From Fidelibacterota bacterium (lineage in GTDB: Bacteria > Pseudomonadota > Alphaproteobacteria > Rhodospirillales > Rhodospirillaceae), in contig CANJPQ010000016.1 in the NCBI GenBank assembly GCA_947476275.1, forward strand, positions 50,452 through 114,451: a DNA stretch of 64,000 nt. Reading direction: 5' to 3'. The notes beneath the pieces were generated by a model that was not told the origin of the DNA, ran no database searches, and was given only the letters and a program-made list of their open reading frames with translations. The position numbers and the translations under genes were made by a program. Shown here piece by piece: positions 18,844-28,547 of the stretch. How positions within the stretch are numbered: the stretch's first letter is position 1; each line of letters starts with the position of its first letter.

Positions 18844-19769
18844 CGCCGCGGTGCGCCGGGCAGGTCGGACAGCCCGTCGCCGTCATCCGGCAGCGGTTCC
18901 AACTCCGGCGGGGCGCCGACTTCCCCGGCCTTCGCGGCTTCGGCCTCTTTCTTCTTATCTTCCTCGCTCAGGCGCTCGTACACACGCGCCGTGACGACGT
19001 GGACCATGTCCTGCGAGGGATGCTCCTCCGGCGCAGGCGCGATCACCCAATCCCACTCTTCGTTGTGGATCGGCCGCGCGGTCGCCGGCAGGCGTATCCC
19101 CTTCAGCAGGTCCGTCCGCGACACGATCTTGTCGCCCTGCATGGCAAAGCGTTCCGTGTCCGTGATCAACAGCGCCACGCCGGCAGCGTGGGTCGCGAGC
19201 GCTTCGGCGTGCGCTTCCATGACCTGCGCCGAGACCATGTCACAATCCTTATCGGCGTAGCCGCGGGTCTTGCGGAACATCTCGTTGAACGGTCCGGCAA
19301 GTTGGGACATGCAATTGCACGAGACGACGAAATCCGCGTCCGCCAGATGGGGAATGCGTGGCGGCGGCGGCGGAACGAGCGGACCGGGATACTTGTTCTC
19401 CTTCATCATGGCGAAGATTCCGGTGACGTCGCCGGTGAGGAGTTTGACGTTGAAGTACTTCTTCGCCCGCCGCACCACCTCGGGCATGTGGAAGATGTCG
19501 ACCAGATAGACGCGCTCGAATCGCTCCGCCAACGCCTGGATCGGAATCTCGATCCACAGGCCGGAGCCGATCACCACCGCGGTCCGCGGCTGCGGCACAA
19601 GGTCCGCGGCTTTGATGATCATGGCGTGGCACTTGGCGACGTGCGGCGCCCAGGCAACCTTGCAGCGTGCGTAGCGAAATTCGAGCGCGATCAGGCGTTG
19701 CAGGTAGCCGTACTTCCGTACGCGCTCCGGCGAAAAGGTCGTCCAATAGCGGAACAGTTCCGCGAACAC
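18840..19769 (-). CDS. Uncharacterised protein with a Rossmann/methyltransferase-like segment
   Basis: 309-residue soluble protein that I cannot assign to a named family. Residues around 62-95 (AVVIGSGLWIEIPIQALA followed by FERVYLVDI) have the strand-glycine loop-helix-strand layout with an acidic end that is typical of SAM- or NAD-binding Rossmann folds. A PPPPP run (LVPPPPPRIP) interrupts the middle; VSCNCMSQL follows. The last 50 residues are acidic and Lys/Glu-rich and probably disordered. No catalytic motif could be identified. It stands alone between rsmD and mutL. Confidence 0.75.
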   Translation of the reverse strand: MFAELFRYWTTFSPERVRKYGYLQRLIALEFRYARCKVAWAPHVAKCHAMIIKAADLVPQPRTAVVIGSGLWIEIPIQALAERFERVYLVDIFHMPEVVRRAKKYFNVKLLTGDVTGIFAMMKENKYPGPLVPPPPPRIPHLADADFVVSCNCMSQLAGPFNEMFRKTRGYADKDCDMVSAQVMEAHAEALATHAAGVALLITDTERFAMQGDKIVSRTDLLKGIRLPATARPIHNEEWDWVIAPAPEEHPSQDMVHVVTARVYERLSEEDKKKEAEAAKAGEVGAPPELEPLPDDGDGLSDLPGAPRR

Positions 19770-19807
19770 TTCTTTAGGGCCCCCGCCCCAGTGACAACGT
19801 CTGCCGA

Positions 19808-21637
19808 TCAGCGACGACCGAACAGGCGCTCGATATCCTTCAGTTTAAGTTCGACGTAGGTCGGGCGTCCATGATTGCACTGACCGGCATGGGGCGTGAC
19901 CTCCATCTGCCGCAGAAGCGCGTTCATCTCCGCACCGTTGAGCCGCCGTCCCGCCCGCACCGCGCCGTGGCATGCCATGGTGCCGCTCACGTCCGCCAAT
20001 CGGTCCTTCAGCGCCAGGGCATCGTCGAGGGCCGCGAGATCGGAGGCGAGATCATGCACCAGTCCGGCGATATCGCCGTCCCCCAGCATGGCCGGCACCT
20101 CACGCACCGCGATGGCGCCGGGTCCGAACGCATCGACCACGAGGCCAAGCTCCGCCAACTCCGCCGCACGGCCGGCGATGCGCTGCGCCGAAGCCTCGTC
20201 CATTTCGACGATCTCGGGGATCAGCAGCATTTGCCGCTGGATGCCGCCGCTGGCCAATGCGGCCTTCATGCGTTCATACACGAGGCGCTCGTGCGCCGCG
20301 TGCTGATCGACGATGACGATCCCGTCGGCTGTCTGCGCGACGATGTAAGTCTCGTGCAGCTGCGCCCTTGCAACGCCGAGCGGGTGATGGATTGCCGCCG
20401 CGTCGGCTTCTTCCGCCTGCGGCGCAGCCTCTGGGGCTGAGGGCGGAATGTCGAACAGGGACACCGGCGGTGCCGCGTCTTCCGCCAGTTCACCGCCCAA
20501 CGGCGCCTGCATGGCGTACGCTGTGTCCAGCGCGGAACTGCCTTGCACGATCGGCCCCGGCGGATAGGCACGCGTGGTGTTGGGGCGCAGCGCCGACAGC
20601 GCGGCCGCACCGGTGGTGGTGGACGCACGATGGCCGGCTTCGGCGAGGGCGTGCTTGATCGCGCCCACCAGCAGACCACGCACCAAGTTGGAATCGCGGA
20701 AGCGCACTTCCGCTTTGGCGGGATGCACGTTCACGTCCACATCCTGCCGCGGCGCTTCCAGGAACAGCACCACATAGGGATGCCGGCTGGGCGCCAGAAA
20801 ATCCGAATACGCCGCGCGTACCGCGCCGGTCAGCTGGCGATCGCGCACGGGGCGCCCGTTGACGAACAGATACTGCGCGAAGGCGTTGCCGCGATTGAAC
20901 GTCGGCAGGCCGATATAGCCATACAGGTGAATACCTTCCCGCTCCGCCGCCACCGGCACCGCGTTCGCGGCGAAGTCGCGGCCCAGGATCGCCGACAGCC
21001 GTTCGAGGTGGATGTCGAACAAGTCGCCTTGCGTCACGCCCGCCGGCAGGTTCAGGCGCTGGCGTCCGTCCGCCGTGAGGGTGAAGGCGATATCCGGATG
21101 CGCCATCGCCAGACGTTCGATAGCGTCGACGGCGTAGGACAGCTCCGTGCTCGCGCCTTTGAGGAACTTCAGCCGCGCGGGCGTGGCATAGAACAGATCG
21201 CGCACTTCAACGCGGGTGCCTTTGGGATGCGGCGCCGGCACCGGGCCGTCCTTGCGCCCGCCGGCCACCACCATGTACCAGCCGGAGTCCGCTTCCGCCG
21301 TGCGGCTTGTGATCGACAGTCGCGCAACGGAACCGATGGCGGGTAGCGCCTCGCCGCGGAAGCCGAGCCAGGAAATATCCGTGAGATCGTCCGACGGCAG
21401 CTTCGACGTGGCGTGACGATCGACCGCGACAGTAAGCTCTTGCGGCGTCATGCCGCAGCCGTTGTCGGTGATCACCATCATCGCGCGGCCGCCGTCGTTC
21501 ATCGTGATGTCGATGCGGGTGGCACCGGCGTCGATGGAATTCTCGACAAGCTCCTTCAGCGCCGAGGCGGGGCGTTCCACCACTTCGCCGGCGGCGATCT
21601 GGTTGACCAGGTTCGGCGGCAGGAGCCGGATCGGCAT
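19808..21637 (-). CDS. mutL: DNA mismatch repair protein MutL
   Basis: Mismatch repair ATPase of 609 residues. N-terminal GHKL ATPase motifs are all visible: [30 protein letters not shown] and the [11 protein letters not shown] block. The C-terminal dimerisation domain holds [15 protein letters not shown], the metal-binding endonuclease motif found in MutL of organisms without MutH, so strand nicking by MutL itself is likely. The linker (residues 340-420) is Ala/Pro-rich. mutS is not in the window. Intact. Confidence 0.96.
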   Translation of the reverse strand: MPIRLLPPNLVNQIAAGEVVERPASALKELVENSIDAGATRIDITMNDGGRAMMVITDNGCGMTPQELTVAVDRHATSKLPSDDLTDISWLGFRGEALPAIGSVARLSITSRTAEADSGWYMVVAGGRKDGPVPAPHPKGTRVEVRDLFYATPARLKFLKGASTELSYAVDAIERLAMAHPDIAFTLTADGRQRLNLPAGVTQGDLFDIHLERLSAILGRDFAANAVPVAAEREGIHLYGYIGLPTFNRGNAFAQYLFVNGRPVRDRQLTGAVRAAYSDFLAPSRHPYVVLFLEAPRQDVDVNVHPAKAEVRFRDSNLVRGLLVGAIKHALAEAGHRASTTTGAAALSALRPNTTRAYPPGPIVQGSSALDTAYAMQAPLGGELAEDAAPPVSLFDIPPSAPEAAPQAEEADAAAIHHPLGVARAQLHETYIVAQTADGIVIVDQHAAHERLVYERMKAALASGGIQRQMLLIPEIVEMDEASAQRIAGRAAELAELGLVVDAFGPGAIAVREVPAMLGDGDIAGLVHDLASDLAALDDALALKDRLADVSGTMACHGAVRAGRRLNGAEMNALLRQMEVTPHAGQCNHGRPTYVELKLKDIERLFGRR

Positions 21638-21678
21638 TAACGGCGACTCATCAAATCTCGTGTCCTAGTTTCGGCCGG

Positions 21679-23289
21679 CTAGCCGCTCAGGGTCGCTCGA
21701 TACGCCGCGACCAGACCGGCTGTGGAGGAATCGCGACCCTCCGCGGGCTTCTCGCCGCGCAGCGCCGGCAACAGGCTTGTCGCCAATTCCTTGCCCAGTT
21801 CCACGCCCCACTGGTCGAAGGAATTGATCCCCCAAATGAGTCCCTGCACAAACACCTTATGCTCATACAGGGCGATGATCATGCCCAGGCTATGCGGTGT
21901 CAGTGCATCCAGCAGGAGTGTAGTGGAAGGCCGGTTCCCCGGAAAGCTGCGATGGGCCTTCAGGGGCTCAGGTGTTCCAACGACTTCGCTATGGGTCCGG
22001 CCGCGCATCAAGGCCTCGGTCTGCGCAATAGCGTTCGCCAGCAGCAGTTCGCGGCTGTCCTTGTCCGCCCCTTTCAGGGCGACCAGGAAGTCGCAGGGGA
22101 TCAGGGCCGGGCCCTGATGCAGCAGCTGGAAGAACGAATGCTGGCTGTCCGAGCCGCCGCTGCCGAAGACGATGGGCCCGGTGGTGGCGATCGGCGATCC
22201 GTCCAGAATAACGCCCTTGCCGTTGCTCTCCATATCGACCTGCTGGAGGTGCGCGGGCAGAAGTTTCAGGCGGTGGTCGTAAGGCAGTACCGCGAGCGCG
22301 GGCGCATCGAAGAAGTCGGCGTACCAGATGCCGAGCATTGCCATGATCACCGGCAGGTTTTCGGACAGCGGCGCGGTCTCGAAGTGGCGATCCACCTCTT
22401 CCGCGCCTTTCAGAAACTGTTCAAATACCTCGTAGCCGCACGCAAGGATTACGGGCAAACCGATCGCGGACCATACCGAATATCGGCCCCCGACCCAGTC
22501 CCACATGGGGAATACGACATCTGCGTCGATCCCGAACGCGCCTGCCGCCTTGAGGTTGACCGACACGGCGGCGAAGTGATGCCTCACAGCCGCATCGCCG
22601 AGCGCGTTCACAAGCCATGCCCGCGCCGCATTCGCGTTCGCCGTGGTCTCGGCAGTGGTGAAAGTTTTGGAGGAGATCGTGAACAAGGTCTCCGCCGGAT
22701 CCTTGCCCTTCAGCACCTCGTCGAGCTGCGCGCGATCCGGATTGGAAACGAAATCGACCGTAAGATCGTCGCGCTGATAGTCCTTGAGCGCATCGGCCAC
22801 GAACATTGGACCGAGATGGGAGCCGCCGATGCCGATGTTGACGATATGGCGGATGGGCTTGCCCGTCGCACCCTTGCGCGTGCCGTTGCGCACCGCATCG
22901 GAAAAGTCCTTGAGGCGCTTCCGGGTCGCGCGAACGTCGGTCATGACGTCGCGGCCGTCCACCGTCATGGCGCGGTCCGACATGTTGCGCATCGCGACGT
23001 GGAACACCGCGCGGTCTTCTGTGGTGTTGATGTGCTTGCCGGCAAACATCGCCGCACGGCCGCCTTCCACGTCTCGCGCTTTGGCAAGCCCGATCAACAG
23101 CTCAAGTGTCGTCGCGGTGATGCGATGCTTCGAATAATCCACCAGCAGCGGCCCGAGCCGGCGCGAGAACGCGGAAAACCGCTCAGGTGCGGCGGCGAAC
23201 AACGCCCGCATGGGCGTGTCCGCCATCACGCGCGCTTCGTCCGTGAGGGCGACCCAAGCCGGAAGGGACGTGAGCGCCGGCGTCGTCAC
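21679..23289 (-). CDS. pgi: Glucose-6-phosphate isomerase
   Basis: Glycolytic isomerase interconverting glucose-6-phosphate and fructose-6-phosphate, 536 residues. Motifs: NIGIGGSHLGPMFVADAL, SSKTFTTAETTANA, and QWGVELGKELA near the C-terminus with the catalytic Lys region. Start is GTG, overlapping the stop of the upstream M16 protein gene as GTGA, so it is translated at the end of the M16-M16-pgi run. That combination is a positional habit rather than a metabolic link, as far as I can tell. Confidence 0.96.
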   Translation of the reverse strand: MTTPALTSLPAWVALTDEARVMADTPMRALFAAAPERFSAFSRRLGPLLVDYSKHRITATTLELLIGLAKARDVEGGRAAMFAGKHINTTEDRAVFHVAMRNMSDRAMTVDGRDVMTDVRATRKRLKDFSDAVRNGTRKGATGKPIRHIVNIGIGGSHLGPMFVADALKDYQRDDLTVDFVSNPDRAQLDEVLKGKDPAETLFTISSKTFTTAETTANANAARAWLVNALGDAAVRHHFAAVSVNLKAAGAFGIDADVVFPMWDWVGGRYSVWSAIGLPVILACGYEVFEQFLKGAEEVDRHFETAPLSENLPVIMAMLGIWYADFFDAPALAVLPYDHRLKLLPAHLQQVDMESNGKGVILDGSPIATTGPIVFGSGGSDSQHSFFQLLHQGPALIPCDFLVALKGADKDSRELLLANAIAQTEALMRGRTHSEVVGTPEPLKAHRSFPGNRPSTTLLLDALTPHSLGMIIALYEHKVFVQGLIWGINSFDQWGVELGKELATSLLPALRGEKPAEGRDSSTAGLVAAYRATLSG

Positions 23290-24656
23290 GATTTCTTCGC
23301 CGGCGCCTTAGCGTTCGGTGCGGGCTTGGCGGACGGCGATGCCACGCCGGCGGACTCAGGGCCGACGATGACCACCGTCAGCACCTTCGGATTGTACAAT
23401 CGCTGCGCGACCCGCTTTACGTCCGCGATGGTCACCGCTTCGATCAGCTTCTTGCGGCGATCCAGATAATCGAGCCCCAGGTGATCGCGCTGGATCTGGA
23501 CCAGCAACTCCGCAACGCGTCCGGTCGTCGTGAACCGCAGGGGCCAAGCGCCGGTCAGGAACTGCTTAGCGCCGTCGATCTCGGCTTGCGTGACGCCGGG
23601 CGCGGTCATCTTCACGACCTCTTCGCGGATGAGGCGCAGGCTTTCATCGGCTTTGTCGGCGCGCGTGCCGGCGCTGATGACGAAATACCCGGCCGAGTCC
23701 AAGGGGGACAGGCCGCTGCGCACGGTGTAGGCGAGGCCGCGCTTCTCACGCACTTCGTTCATCAGGCGCGAGGAGAATGAGCCGGACCCGAAGATGTAGT
23801 CCGCGACGGTCGCCGCGTACCAATCCGGGTCGTTGCGCAATAAGCCCGGCGCGCCGATTAGGATGGTGCTCTGGGTGAGGTCGCGGAAGATGCGGGAGGT
23901 CTTGCCGACCGTCGATACCTTCGTCGCCGGCACTTTGCTCGGCCCGACGCCGGTGGCAGGCAGATCGCCAAACAAGGTATCGAGAAGGTCGCGCAACTTA
24001 TCGGCGCTGATGTCGCCGGATACGCCGACCAGCAAGCGATCGCGTGTCAGCCGCGTCTTGGCCCAGGTTTGCACGTCGGCGCGGGTCAACGCTTGAACGC
24101 TCTCCGCCGTGCCTTCCTGTTCGCGCGAATAGGGATGACCGCCGAACAGTTCGAGATTCAACTTCCGGCTCGCCAAACGGCCCGGCACTTCGGCGCGCCC
24201 GGCGATCTGCACAAGCAACTCGCGGCGCATTCGCTCGATGGCTTCCGCCTCGTGGCGCGGTTGCAGCAGGGCAAGACGCGTCAGCCGCAGGGCTTCGGTC
24301 AGATTGAGCGACGTGGTGGTGAGCGATCCGCGGATGGTGTCCAAATCGGCGGACATCCCGAGCGAGATTGCGCGATCCTCCAGGGCAGACTGAAACGCGA
24401 AGGAATCGAGATCGCCCGCACCTTCGTTGAACAAGCTGGCACCGAGTTCCGTGAGGCCCTGCTTGTCCAGCGGGTCAACGGCGGTGCCGCCGGCGAAGGC
24501 GAAGCTGACGGAGATGACCTGGCTGGAGTGATCCTCAGACAGGTAGGCCGAGATGCCCTTGGCACTCTTCACCTCGACGACGCTCACGGCATAGGCGGGC
24601 CATGCCGCGACGACGGCGAGGAACCCGGCAACGACGATGCGATGGACTGCGTTCAT
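23286..24656 (-). CDS. M16 family peptidase-like protein lacking the zinc motif
   Basis: 456 residues with a signal peptide (VAGFLAVVAAWPAYA) and the two-domain pitrilysin/M16 fold. The expected HxxEH is replaced: the region reads GLTELGASLFNEGAGD, so neither His of the zinc site is present. The C-terminal domain keeps the R-Y element (EVREKRGLAYTVRSGLSPLD). In bacterial M16 pairs an inactive R/Y subunit works with an active HxxEH subunit; the gene upstream encodes such a partner and the two overlap by ATGA. Probably a periplasmic heterodimer. The lack of zinc ligands is normal for this member of the pair. Confidence 0.88.
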   Translation of the reverse strand: MNAVHRIVVAGFLAVVAAWPAYAVSVVEVKSAKGISAYLSEDHSSQVISVSFAFAGGTAVDPLDKQGLTELGASLFNEGAGDLDSFAFQSALEDRAISLGMSADLDTIRGSLTTTSLNLTEALRLTRLALLQPRHEAEAIERMRRELLVQIAGRAEVPGRLASRKLNLELFGGHPYSREQEGTAESVQALTRADVQTWAKTRLTRDRLLVGVSGDISADKLRDLLDTLFGDLPATGVGPSKVPATKVSTVGKTSRIFRDLTQSTILIGAPGLLRNDPDWYAATVADYIFGSGSFSSRLMNEVREKRGLAYTVRSGLSPLDSAGYFVISAGTRADKADESLRLIREEVVKMTAPGVTQAEIDGAKQFLTGAWPLRFTTTGRVAELLVQIQRDHLGLDYLDRRKKLIEAVTIADVKRVAQRLYNPKVLTVVIVGPESAGVASPSAKPAPNAKAPAKKS

Positions 24657-26026
24657 CGGGCGGCCTCCTGAACACGCAACGGTGGGAGCAGGATTCCCGT
24701 GCCCGACGACGCAGTGGCGATCAGCTTACGCGCTGCGGCGCGGACCTGATCCGGCGTGACCTTCTTCAACTGCTCGGGCCAATTCTCGATATCGTCCAAC
24801 GTCAGGCCAACCGCGAGCGCCGAACCGACTTGCTGGGCGGCGGACATCGGCGACTCTTTCGCATAGGCCAGCCGCGCCAGCATGCGCGTCTTGGCGCGCT
24901 CCACGTCCTCGTCGGTGATGCCGTCCTTCAAGGTTTGTGCAAGCAGCACGTCATAGGCCGCTTCCAGCTTCTCCCACGGCACGCCTGGGTTCGGCGTCAG
25001 CGACACAGAGAAGTTGCCGTATGAGATGGCCTCGCCGCTGTAGCCGGAACTGGCGCCGGCGGCGAGCTGCTGATCCACCACGAGGCTGCGATAGAGCTTC
25101 GCGGTCGCGCCGCCGCCGAACAGTTCGGTGAACACTTCGAGCCCGTGCACATCGGCGCGATCGCCGACGTTGTAGCTGGGCGCGATGTACTCGCGGCTCC
25201 ATTGCGGCTGCCGCACGCGCTCATGACGCATGACCACGCGCACGTCCGCTTTACGGGGCAGATAAGTCGGACGGACGCGCTTGGTCGGGGTCCCGGTCTT
25301 GGGGATCGCGCCGTAGTACTTTTCCGCCAACGGCTTCAGCTGCTCGACGGTGATGTCGCCAGCCACGATCAGGATGGCGTTATGGGGCTCGTAGTACTTC
25401 TTGTAGAACGCCAGCGCATCTTCCTGGCTGAGTTCGCGCATCTCCGATTCCCAGCCGATCACCGGAATGCTGTAGGGGTTATTGAGCCAGAGCGAAGCCG
25501 AGAGCCGTTCGGCCATGGTGGCGCCGGGCACACTGTCCACACGCATGCGCCGCTCTTCGATGATGACGTCGCGCTCGCTGAGCACGCTGCCGCGCTCGAG
25601 GATCAGGTTGTGCATGCGGTCGGCTTCCATATCCATCATCAGCGGAAGCCGGTCGACGGCGATGTTCTCGTAGTAGGCGGTGTAGTCATAAGAGGTGAAA
25701 GCGTTCTGTTCGCCGCCGTTGCGCGCCACCATGTCGGTGATGGTGCCGGCCGGAAACCGCGGCGTGCCCTTGAACAACAGGTGTTCGAGGAAGTGCGCGA
25801 GGCCCGACTTGCCCGGCACCTCGTCGGCGGAACCGATCTTGTACCAGACCATGTGCGACACCACCGGCGCCCGGTGGTTCGGGATGACGACCACCTGCAT
25901 GCCGTTGGCGAGGGAGAATGTCTCCGCACCGAAGACGCCGCCGGGTTTGGCAGCGGTCTGGGCGTGGACGGGTGCGAGAGAAAGGCTGAAGACAAGCGCA
26001 ATAATCTGCGCAAACCGGATCGGCAT
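24653..26026 (-). CDS. M16 family zinc metallopeptidase, catalytic subunit
   Basis: Periplasmic zinc protease. The inverted zinc motif HFLEH is in GLAHFLEHLLFKGTPRFPAG, with the downstream Glu ligand in the ENIAVDRLPLMMDMEADRM region. A signal peptide (IIALVFSLSLAPVHAQ) precedes it. I place the start at ATG 26026 because CGGAGGA lies about 10 bases upstream; an ATG at 26062, lying inside a perfect inverted repeat, would add 12 residues. It overlaps the next M16 gene by four bases. Likely acts with it in peptide degradation in the periplasm. Confidence 0.9.
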   Translation of the reverse strand: MPIRFAQIIALVFSLSLAPVHAQTAAKPGGVFGAETFSLANGMQVVVIPNHRAPVVSHMVWYKIGSADEVPGKSGLAHFLEHLLFKGTPRFPAGTITDMVARNGGEQNAFTSYDYTAYYENIAVDRLPLMMDMEADRMHNLILERGSVLSERDVIIEERRMRVDSVPGATMAERLSASLWLNNPYSIPVIGWESEMRELSQEDALAFYKKYYEPHNAILIVAGDITVEQLKPLAEKYYGAIPKTGTPTKRVRPTYLPRKADVRVVMRHERVRQPQWSREYIAPSYNVGDRADVHGLEVFTELFGGGATAKLYRSLVVDQQLAAGASSGYSGEAISYGNFSVSLTPNPGVPWEKLEAAYDVLLAQTLKDGITDEDVERAKTRMLARLAYAKESPMSAAQQVGSALAVGLTLDDIENWPEQLKKVTPDQVRAAARKLIATASSGTGILLPPLRVQEAAR

Positions 26027-26048
26027 GGGGGGATGGTCCTCCGGGGGC

Positions 26049-26070
26049 GGGGTTCCATTCATGGAACCCC
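26049..26070. promoter_or_regulatory. Perfect inverted repeat at the head of the M16-M16-pgi run
   Basis: GGGGTTCCAT (26049-26058) and ATGGAACCCC (26061-26070) are exact reverse complements separated by two bases. It lies just upstream of the preferred M16 start (26026) and contains the alternative start at 26062. It could be a regulator operator or an RNA hairpin in the 5' leader. No T-run follows, so it is not a standard terminator. Confidence 0.4.
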
Positions 26071-26195
26071 CGGCCGGTTAGGTCAACGGTCCGTTTCTTA
26101 CGTCACTGCAAGGGCATGCTGGCGGTAGCGCACCCCGGACCGCGCCGCTAAGGTGGCACCCCTGCCGCCCCTCCGGTCGAAGCCCTCCCCGCGAC

Positions 26196-27038
26196 ATGCT
26201 CGCCGCCCTGCCCGTCTGGCCAACCACCAAAGCGATCCTGGCCTACTGCTGGGCTGAGCGCCGCGTGCTGGCCAAGCACGGTGTCGCGCCTCTCGTGCTT
26301 TTGATGGGCATCGATACCTATGGCGCGTTCTCCGACCTCGAAATCAAGGAGGAGGTCTGGCAGGCGATCACGAGCCTGCTCGCGCTGTTCATCTACGCGC
26401 CGCTTCTGGTGACATGGTATCGCACCGTTGCGTTTGGTGAGCAGGAAGCCAACCGGCGCGCCGCGTTCTCGTTCGGCCAACTCGAAGGCGCCGTCATCAT
26501 GGTCAATATCCTGGTGACGATCGTGATCTTGCTGGCCCTCCTGCCCTTGGGCGCATTTGTGCTGCTGGGGGGCGCGATCTTCGGCAGCATGTCCGAACTC
26601 GCCGGGCAGATCGCGTCTGTGGTGTTTGCCATCCCGGCCGCATTCGCCTGGTTCGTGATCTTCACGCGTCTGTCGGTGGCGCTCGCGTTTGCCGCCGCCG
26701 GTCGCCATGCCACGATCCGCGAGACCTGGCGCGTCACCGCGCCTTTCGGGCTTGCGATGACGTTCGTGCACGTCTGTCTTGGGCTGATCGTCGGTGGGGG
26801 CTGGGGCGTGGTCGCGATTGTGGTGCTGGGCGGGATGACGCTTGCCGGCATTCCGCTCGACGGCGACGACGTGAGCCCCGCCGCGCAGATGGTTGTCGCC
26901 TTGCTGAGCACCTTGTTCGAGATGACCTACTTCATCGTCACCACAACGCTCTTCGGTGTCGTCTACCGACGGCTGAGCACGCAGGAAACCACATGGCCAT
27001 CATTGCTCCCGAAGGAAGCGCTGTCTCCGTCGCTGTAA
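26196..27038 (+). CDS. Multi-pass membrane protein of unknown function
   Basis: 280-residue integral membrane protein with about six hydrophobic segments (for example SLLALFIYAPLLVTWYRTVA, the VNILVTIVILLALLPLGAFV stretch, IASVVFAIPAAFAWFVIFT, VCLGLIVGGGWGVVAIVVL and a last one near residue 255). Short charged loops separate them. I do not recognise a family, though the layout resembles small alphaproteobacterial DUF-type inner-membrane proteins. It overlaps the VOC-family gene by 46 bases, so the two are probably co-translated. No strong ribosome binding site before the ATG. Confidence 0.75.
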   Translation: MLAALPVWPTTKAILAYCWAERRVLAKHGVAPLVLLMGIDTYGAFSDLEIKEEVWQAITSLLALFIYAPLLVTWYRTVAFGEQEANRRAAFSFGQLEGAVIMVNILVTIVILLALLPLGAFVLLGGAIFGSMSELAGQIASVVFAIPAAFAWFVIFTRLSVALAFAAAGRHATIRETWRVTAPFGLAMTFVHVCLGLIVGGGWGVVAIVVLGGMTLAGIPLDGDDVSPAAQMVVALLSTLFEMTYFIVTTTLFGVVYRRLSTQETTWPSLLPKEALSPSL

Positions 27039-27985
27039 TCGGCGTGGCCGATCTCGACGCGTCGCTGCGGTTCTATCGCGACATCATCGGGCTGAAACCG
27101 CATCCCGCGGTCACTTGGTCCGGGCCCGACTTCGAGCGGCACTGGCGCCTGCCGCCGGGCGCATCGGCGCAAGCGGTGTTCTGCGAGCTGCCCGGTGTCG
27201 ACGTCGGCCGCGTTCTGCTGCTCGCGTTCAACGCCGCGACTCGTAAACCCATTCGTCCGCTCGATGCACACATGGCGTTCGGGTTGGGCAATCTCAACTT
27301 CTACACCGACAGGATCGTCGAAGACTCAAAGCGCCTTGCAGCGCTTGGCTATCGCTTCTGGTCGGATCCGATCCACTACACCCTGTCCGGCAGCACGGGC
27401 GCACCGACGGAAGTGGTGTTCGATGGGCCGGACACGGTGTTCATCAATCTGGTCGAGCTGACGTCGGGCGATCCGACCACACGCATCGGTCAGATGCGGG
27501 CCTATGTCGAGACCCACGGCCGCACGCCGACGGGCTTCACCCCGGTAGTAACGACGTCGCACTGCGTGCGCAGCATGAGCAAGGCAGTGGCGTTCTACGA
27601 GCAGGTGCTCAAGATGGGCGTGCTGATCGACGTGGTGATGGACCGGCCGGAGCAGAACAAGTTCCAGGGCCTGCCGGAGAAGGCCAAGACCGGCGTGAAA
27701 TTCATGCAAGGCAATCACATGTTCGGCAAGGTCGCGCTGATCTATCCGATCAACTACCCGTGCATGGACCTTGTGCCGCAGGCGGTGGCTCCGAACATCG
27801 GCTATATCGCGCAGACCTTCGTGGTGAAGGACCTGTCCGCCGCGAAAACGGCAAGTGACTCCCTGAAGGCCGAAGTGTTCTCAAGCCCGACGGAGCTTGA
27901 GGTTCCGGGCCTCGGCCGGGTCGCGGCGATGATCGTGCGCAATCCCGGCTCGGGCGCGCTGCAACAGATCGTGCAGCCGCTTTAG
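26993..27985 (+). CDS. VOC (glyoxalase/dioxygenase fold) family protein with two modules
   Basis: 330 residues carrying two vicinal-oxygen-chelate modules: residues 8-145 (VAVIGVADLDASLRFYRDII) and about 180-320 (TSHCVRSMSKAVAFYEQVLK). The two-module form is that of extradiol dioxygenases and other metal-dependent enzymes. Ring-cleaving activity cannot be claimed because the metal ligands could not be followed with certainty. It begins inside the preceding membrane-protein gene and ends overlapping the DUF3035 gene tail by four bases. Function unknown. Confidence 0.82.
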   Translation: MAIIAPEGSAVSVAVIGVADLDASLRFYRDIIGLKPHPAVTWSGPDFERHWRLPPGASAQAVFCELPGVDVGRVLLLAFNAATRKPIRPLDAHMAFGLGNLNFYTDRIVEDSKRLAALGYRFWSDPIHYTLSGSTGAPTEVVFDGPDTVFINLVELTSGDPTTRIGQMRAYVETHGRTPTGFTPVVTTSHCVRSMSKAVAFYEQVLKMGVLIDVVMDRPEQNKFQGLPEKAKTGVKFMQGNHMFGKVALIYPINYPCMDLVPQAVAPNIGYIAQTFVVKDLSAAKTASDSLKAEVFSSPTELEVPGLGRVAAMIVRNPGSGALQQIVQPL

Positions 27986-28542
27986 AAGATTCCCAGGAAA
28001 CTGCCGCCGCTGCCGCCCTTGCCGATGGTCGGCACTTTGCCTTCGTTCGGCTTCTTGCCGGTGGCCTTGGCATCGGCGAGGCGCTTGGACTCGGCATTGG
28101 GATCGATCGCGACACTGGCACCGGCGCTCTCGTCTTTCCAGCCGAGGAGACGCTTGGTGAACTGCTTGTCTTCGCCGGCGAACACGGAAGATTCGCGGTC
28201 GACGTCTTTGCGCACATCCGGCGTGGTGATGTCGGCGCCGGCATGGGCGAGCACGGCGACCTCACCCTTCGAAAGGCCGCGCTGACGCATCGCATCCAAC
28301 TTGGCGCGGCCGATGAGCGCGGTGCGCGCCTGGTCGGCGGCGGTCATTTCCTGCGGGCGGTTCGCGCCCGGGACCGGCGGACGCAGCTTGAAGTCCGGCG
28401 GCACGACCAAGGGACCCCGGTTCACCACGGCGAACTCGTCCGGCACGGACTTCTCGAGACCCAGCGCGCGCTTGGTGTCCTGGCAGGCCGACAGCAGCAC
28501 GGCGGCAGAGAGGCCGGCCAACAGAGAAATGCGGAAGTTCAT
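27982..28542 (-). CDS. DUF3035-type outer-membrane lipoprotein
   Basis: 186-residue lipoprotein. The signal sequence ends in the lipobox LLSAC (Cys near residue 20), so it is lipidated and sent to the envelope. The mature part starts with a conserved PDEFAVVNRGPLVVPPDF segment characteristic of the DUF3035 proteins found directly downstream of lspA in Alphaproteobacteria. The C-terminus is Gly/Lys-rich. It lies five bases after lspA and is likely co-transcribed with ileS-lspA. A role in outer-membrane assembly has been proposed for such proteins, but I cannot show it here. Confidence 0.82.
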   Translation of the reverse strand: MNFRISLLAGLSAAVLLSACQDTKRALGLEKSVPDEFAVVNRGPLVVPPDFKLRPPVPGANRPQEMTAADQARTALIGRAKLDAMRQRGLSKGEVAVLAHAGADITTPDVRKDVDRESSVFAGEDKQFTKRLLGWKDESAGASVAIDPNAESKRLADAKATGKKPNEGKVPTIGKGGSGGSFLGIF

Positions 28543-28547
28543 AGAGG

